Positions 31,599-34,945 of a stretch of 34,945 bases of DNA are shown here, one piece after another (position 1 is the stretch's first letter; each line of letters begins with the position of its first letter). Made by a program: the position numbers and the translations under genes. The notes below the pieces were generated by a model. That model made no database searches. It had not been told where the DNA came from and saw only the letters and a list, made by a program, of their open reading frames with translations. The stretch is from Pseudoxanthomonas taiwanensis (GTDB lineage Bacteria > Pseudomonadota > Gammaproteobacteria > Xanthomonadales > Xanthomonadaceae), in NCBI RefSeq assembly GCF_010093135.1, contig NZ_PDWK01000003.1, positions 49,402 to 84,346 of the forward strand. The letters run 5' to 3'.

Positions 31599-32972
31599 TC
31601 AACCGGCGTAGCGGGCGCGCAGCATGGCCCAGGCCGAGCGCAGGCCCAGGGCCTCACCGCCGGCCGGACGGCCCGGGCGGCTGTTGTCGTTCCAGGCGTA
31701 GGTGTCCAGGTGCGCCCAGGGCAGGTTCTCCGGCAGGAAGCGCTCCAGGTACAGCGCGGCGGTGACCGCGCCGGCCATGCGTGAGCCGGCGTTGGCGATG
31801 TCGGCCACGTTGGAGTGGAGGTAGCGCAGGTACGGGCGCCACAGCGGCATGCGCCAGACCGGGTCGTGGGTCTGGCGGCCGGCGGCCAGCCAGGCCTCGG
31901 CCACGGCGTCGTCGTTGGCGAACAGCGCCGGCAGGTCCGGACCCAGGGCGATGCGCGCCGCGCCGGTGAGGGTGGCGAAGTCCAGCACCAGCCCGGGCTG
32001 CTGCTCGGCGGCGTAGGCCAGCGCGTCGCACAGGATCAGGCGGCCCTCGGCGTCGGTGTTGTCCACCTCCACGCTCAGGCCCTTGCGGGTGGCGATGATC
32101 TCGCCCGGGCGCAGCGCGTCCGGACCCACCGCGTTCTCCACCGCCGGCACCAGCACGGTCAGGCGCACCGGCAGCTGCCGGGCCATCACCAGCCCGGCCA
32201 GGGCCAGGGCGTGGGCGGCGCCGCCCATGTCCTTCTTCATGTTGCGCATGCCATCGGCGGGTTTGAGGTCCAGGCCGCCGGTGTCGAAGCACACGCCCTT
32301 GCCGACCAGGGCCAGGTGCGGGCGGCCGGTGTGCTCGTGGCCCCAGCGCAGCGCGATTAGGCGCGGGGCGCGGTGCGAGGCGCGGCCCACGGCGTGGATG
32401 GCCGGGAAATTGTGCTCCAGCAGCGCCTGGCCGGCGAATACCTCCACCTGCGCGCCGTGCGCCTGGGCCAGGGCACGGGCCTCGGCCTCGAGCTGGTCCG
32501 GGCCCATGTCCTGGGTCGGGGTGTTGACCCAGTCGCGCACGCGCTCGACCGCCTGCAGCACCGCCAGCGTCTCGGCATCCAGTGCCGGCAGGCGCAGCTG
32601 CGCCTGCGCACCCTTGGCCTTGCGGTAGCGGGTGAAGCGGTAGCTGCCCAGCCCCCAGCCCAGCTGCAGCGCCGCCTGCTCGGCGGCCGGCAGTTCCGCG
32701 GCCGGCGTCCACGCGCCCGCGGGCAGGGCGGTGGGCGCATGCGCGTAGGCGTAGGGATCCAGGCGGTCGCCCACGCCCAGCACCGCGCCGGCGGCGCCGG
32801 TGTCGCCGGGCAGCAGGGCGAAGCTGCCGGCCGCGCCGTCGAAGCCCTGCGCGTCGAGCCAGGCGCCGATGGCGGCCGGCCGCGCGGCGCGCCAGGCGGA
32901 GAAGCCGGCCGCGTCCACCAGGTGCAGCGGCAGGGCGGGGGTGTCGGGGGCGGCGTAGGCGGGATGGCTCAT
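31599..32972 (-). CDS. Leucyl aminopeptidase family protein (M17)
   Basis: A 457-residue cytosolic metallopeptidase that removes N-terminal residues from peptides. All M17 metal and catalytic residues can be placed: K225 and D230 (VGKGVCFDTGG), K237, D248, and D307/E309/R311 in the family signature NTDAEGRL. The N-terminal domain is shorter and more divergent than in PepA, as in the PepB-like/putative group, so peptide preference is uncertain. ATG 32972 overlaps the stop of the HAD gene (ATGA on the minus strand), giving translational coupling. The slightly longer start at 32987 is not needed. Confidence 0.94.
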   Translation of the reverse strand: MSHPAYAAPDTPALPLHLVDAAGFSAWRAARPAAIGAWLDAQGFDGAAGSFALLPGDTGAAGAVLGVGDRLDPYAYAHAPTALPAGAWTPAAELPAAEQAALQLGWGLGSYRFTRYRKAKGAQAQLRLPALDAETLAVLQAVERVRDWVNTPTQDMGPDQLEAEARALAQAHGAQVEVFAGQALLEHNFPAIHAVGRASHRAPRLIALRWGHEHTGRPHLALVGKGVCFDTGGLDLKPADGMRNMKKDMGGAAHALALAGLVMARQLPVRLTVLVPAVENAVGPDALRPGEIIATRKGLSVEVDNTDAEGRLILCDALAYAAEQQPGLVLDFATLTGAARIALGPDLPALFANDDAVAEAWLAAGRQTHDPVWRMPLWRPYLRYLHSNVADIANAGSRMAGAVTAALYLERFLPENLPWAHLDTYAWNDNSRPGRPAGGEALGLRSAWAMLRARYAG

Positions 32973-33697
32973 AGGGCGGGTTCGCATTGGGGCGCGGCAG
33001 GCACGGCCCGGGTCTCAAGCCAGTCCGCCAGCGCGGTGAGGGTGGAAAACTCGAGGTCGGGGCGCAGCTCCGGATGTTCCCAGCGCGCGCCGGTGCGGTT
33101 GATCCAGCAGCTGCGCAGCCCGGCGCGGGCGGCGCCGGCCACGTCCATCTCCGGATGGTCGCCCACGTGCAGCACCTGGTCGTGGTCGCAGCCCAGCCGC
33201 GCGCAGGCGGCATGGAAGATGCTGGCCGCGGGCTTGGCCGCGCCGTGCTCGCGCGCGCCCAGCTGGAAGGCGAACAGGTGGGCCAGACCGATGCGGCGCA
33301 GGTCGGCGTTGCCGTTGGTCACTGCCGCCACCGGCACGCGCGCGGCGATGCGCGCCAGCGCGTCGAGCGTGTCGGGGTAGCACTGGACCTGGTTGCGCGC
33401 GGCGTAGAAGGCCTCGTAGGCCGGCTCCAGCAGGGCCGGGTCGGCGCCGCTGGTCTCCAGCGCCTCGCGCAGGGCCAGCCGGCGCAGCGCGGACAGGTCG
33501 TGGTGCAGGTGCGGGTTGTCGTGGAAGACCCGCTCGCGCAGCCGGCGCATGGCCTCCACCGGGTACATCGCGGCGGTGGCGGGGCTGTGCTCCAGCAGCC
33601 ATTCGTGCAGCACCCGGTCGATGCGCTCGGCGATCGGGGCGAACGGCCAGAGGGTGTCGTCGAGGTCGAGGGTGATGGCGCGGACGGGGAAGCTCAC
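32969..33697 (-). CDS. HAD-superfamily phosphatase (YigB-like)
   Basis: A 242-residue protein from GTG 33697. Motif I is LDLDDTLW with nucleophile D11 and acid D13. Motif II is AVTNGNADL, the motif III lysine is in GAAKPAASIF, and motif IV is HVGDHPEMDVAGA. The cap is alpha-helical (subclass I). The overall pattern (DDTLW, TNGNA, CWINR) resembles YigB, a flavin-related phosphatase that acts on FMN and a riboflavin precursor, but the substrate is not proven. A TACAAT box ends six bases before the GTG, so the mRNA is probably leaderless. It is coupled to the downstream aminopeptidase by a 4-base overlap. Confidence 0.92.
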   Translation of the reverse strand: MSFPVRAITLDLDDTLWPFAPIAERIDRVLHEWLLEHSPATAAMYPVEAMRRLRERVFHDNPHLHHDLSALRRLALREALETSGADPALLEPAYEAFYAARNQVQCYPDTLDALARIAARVPVAAVTNGNADLRRIGLAHLFAFQLGAREHGAAKPAASIFHAACARLGCDHDQVLHVGDHPEMDVAGAARAGLRSCWINRTGARWEHPELRPDLEFSTLTALADWLETRAVPAAPQCEPAL

Positions 33698-33703
33698 CCG
33701 GGC

Positions 33704-33709
33704 ATTGTA
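33704..33709 (-). promoter_or_regulatory. -10 box predicting a leaderless HAD-aminopeptidase mRNA
   Basis: On the minus strand TACAAT is followed by six bases (GCCCGG) and then GTG 33697. It is the best -10 match in the window (five of six bases of TATAAT) and there is no Shine-Dalgarno sequence. Confidence 0.55.
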
Positions 33710-33780
33710 GGTCGCCGTCCCCAGCGCTGCCCGCGCAGGGCCGGAACGCTGCCTTCCGGGCCGCGCGGGCCAGCAACTTC

Positions 33781-33796
33781 CATTCAAATTTGAATG
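33781..33796. promoter_or_regulatory. 16-bp perfect palindrome upstream of the HAD gene
   Basis: CATTCAAATTTGAATG is a perfect palindrome and by far the most AT-rich spot in the region. It is centred about 91 bases before the predicted HAD transcription start and 47 bases past the end of the AI-2E-type gene. The symmetry suits a dimeric regulator such as a TetR- or MarR-type protein, but no regulator gene is adjacent. Confidence 0.45.
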
Positions 33797-33842
33797 CACT
33801 GGCCAGGCTTTCCCGCGCGGGCACACCTGCCACGGGCGCGTG

Positions 33843-34945
33843 CTACTCCAGCAGCCGCGCCCAGCCCTGCATCCCGTCCACCTGGGCCAGCACCAGCTTC
33901 ACGCATACCAGCAGCGGCACCGCCAGCAGCAGGCCGACCAGGCCCCACAGCGCGCCGAACACCATCAGCGCCAGGATCAGCACCAGCGGCGAGAGCGCCA
34001 TGCGCCGGCCGAGGATGATCGGGGTGACGATCTGCCCCTCCAGGGTATGCAGGCCCAGGTACAGCAGCGCCGGCAACAGCGCGCGCCAGCCGTCGTCGAA
34101 GCCGATGTAGCCCACCAGCAGCATCATGCACACGCCGATCAGCGGGCCCACGTACGGCGCGTAGTTGAGCAGCATGGCCATCGTGCCCCACAACAGCGCC
34201 TCCTGCGCCTGGAAGCCCAGCAGGTACAGGATGCCGGCGTAGGCCAGGCCGACCACCGCGTTGATCAGGCTGATGGTCAGCACGTAGCGAGAGACCTCGC
34301 GCTCGATGGACTGCAGCAGCTCCACGGTGAAACGCTGCTGCTGCCGCCCCGGCAGCAGGGCGATGGCGTGCCGCTGCAGGTTCTCGCCGTAGACCATGAA
34401 GAAGAACGTCAGCAGCACCACCGCCAGCACCGCCGCGGCCAGGCGCGGGGTGCGGGTCAGCGCCGCGTAGGGATCGTCCACCCGCGTGCGCACGATCTGC
34501 ACCTTGCGCCCGGCCTCGCCGGCAGCCGCGCGCGCCACGTCCTCGGCGATGCGGTTGGCCTCGTGCATGGGCTTGGCCAGGTCCTGCAGCTGGCGGGCCA
34601 GCTTGCGCGCCTCGCGCGGGGCCTGCTCGGCCCATTCGGTGGCAGGCCCGACCAGCTGCACCGCCAGCACGGCGGGGCCGGCCAGGCCCGGGCCCAGCAC
34701 CAGCAGCGCGGCCACGAAGCGCGGGACCCACCCCTTGCGCAGCAGGCGGATCACCGGGTTGCCGATCAGGGCGAAGAACATCGCCAGCAGCACCGGCAGG
34801 ATCACGCCCTGCGCCATCCACAGGGTGTAGCCCACCGCCAGCACGGCCAGCACCACCACCGCCGCCGGCGCGCGCGGTCGCGGCCTTGGCGCGGGCGCCG
34901 GGGCAGGTTCGGCAGGGGCGGGGGGGGCAGCGGACGGGCCGGCGG
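33843..34945 (-). CDS. AI-2E/PerM family transporter (5' end outside the window)
   Basis: The frame is open from the stop at 33843 to the right edge, giving about 367 residues. The first visible part is a Pro/Ala/Arg-rich tail (PAEPAPAPAPRPRPARPAA), followed by membrane helices (VVVLAVLAVGYTLWMAQGVI, LLAMFFALIGNPVIRLL). A soluble charged loop (about 120-180 from the visible start) and the C-terminal helices typical of the family follow, with NYAPYVGPLIGV and LEGQIVTPIILGRRMALSP as signature segments. Members include TqsA (AI-2 export) and sodium/proton antiporters, so the substrate is open. The GTG at 34859 could serve as a start but would cut directly into the first helix; the true start is probably beyond the edge. 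Confidence 0.9.
   Translation of the reverse strand, partial: AGPSAAPPAPAEPAPAPAPRPRPRAPAAVVVLAVLAVGYTLWMAQGVILPVLLAMFFALIGNPVIRLLRKGWVPRFVAALLVLGPGLAGPAVLAVQLVGPATEWAEQAPREARKLARQLQDLAKPMHEANRIAEDVARAAAGEAGRKVQIVRTRVDDPYAALTRTPRLAAAVLAVVLLTFFFMVYGENLQRHAIALLPGRQQQRFTVELLQSIEREVSRYVLTISLINAVVGLAYAGILYLLGFQAQEALLWGTMAMLLNYAPYVGPLIGVCMMLLVGYIGFDDGWRALLPALLYLGLHTLEGQIVTPIILGRRMALSPLVLILALMVFGALWGLVGLLLAVPLLVCVKLVLAQVDGMQGWARLLE

Overview
The window looks like chromosome from a very GC-rich gammaproteobacterium of the Xanthomonadaceae/Lysobacteraceae (Lysobacter, Luteimonas, Pseudoxanthomonas or a relative). This rests on a FabV-type enoyl-ACP reductase, GTAG-type REP repeats, frequent GTG starts, -10 boxes of the TAGAAT/TATGCT kind, and housekeeping and accessory families common in that group. 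Nothing seen is phage, plasmid, IS, CRISPR, tRNA or rRNA. The assignment is an inference from gene content, not from a phylogenetic marker.

Layout. 1-4.7 kb: the tail of an unknown gene; a hemerythrin-domain protein behind an FNR/Anr-like box; a secreted YHYH/Excalibur protein broken by a one-base frameshift; an SDR oxidoreductase; ChaB; a COG2521-like methyltransferase; an MpaB-family oxygenase. 4.8-7.5 kb: a membrane CHASE-PAS-GGDEF-EAL c-di-GMP protein. 7.7-12.6 kb, minus strand: a secreted GH9 glycosidase, a periplasmic trehalase and ACP phosphodiesterase. 13.0-17.2 kb: a 61-residue membrane protein behind a perfect FNR consensus box, an MFS exporter, FabV and an anchored proline-rich protein. 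17.2-20.6 kb: a DUF3297 protein, a small conserved-looking protein, a LytS/LytTR two-component pair and a six-cysteine secreted protein. 20.6-24.7 kb: YciI-like protein, MsrB, a host-attachment-family protein, a DUF3016 protein, and two coupled EamA transporters (YedA-like, RarD). 24.7-31.6 kb: a four-gene MacAB-like ABC exporter operon (adaptor, ATPase, two different permeases) divergent from a DesK/DesR-like two-component system. 31.6-34.9 kb: an M17 aminopeptidase coupled to a HAD phosphatase, and an AI-2E/PerM transporter running off the end.

Regulatory structure is richer than gene content suggests. Direct 15-bp repeats with a 20-bp period sit just upstream of the LytS/LytTR promoter. 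A 12-bp palindrome lies between the ABC operon and the DesK-like kinase. Two FNR-type boxes are each centred about 80 bp before a start codon. Four genes have a -10 box only 6-7 bases before the start codon, which predicts leaderless mRNAs.

Six copies and one half copy of a composite element of about 145-160 bp, with REP-like inverted ends, fill the gaps. One supplies the stop codon of the DesK-like kinase. Another encodes the C-terminal tail of the trehalase. I found no clearly new multi-gene system. The best leads are the LytTR-type repeats, the DesKR/ABC operator, the FNR-linked small membrane protein and the effect of the repeat elements on coding ends.
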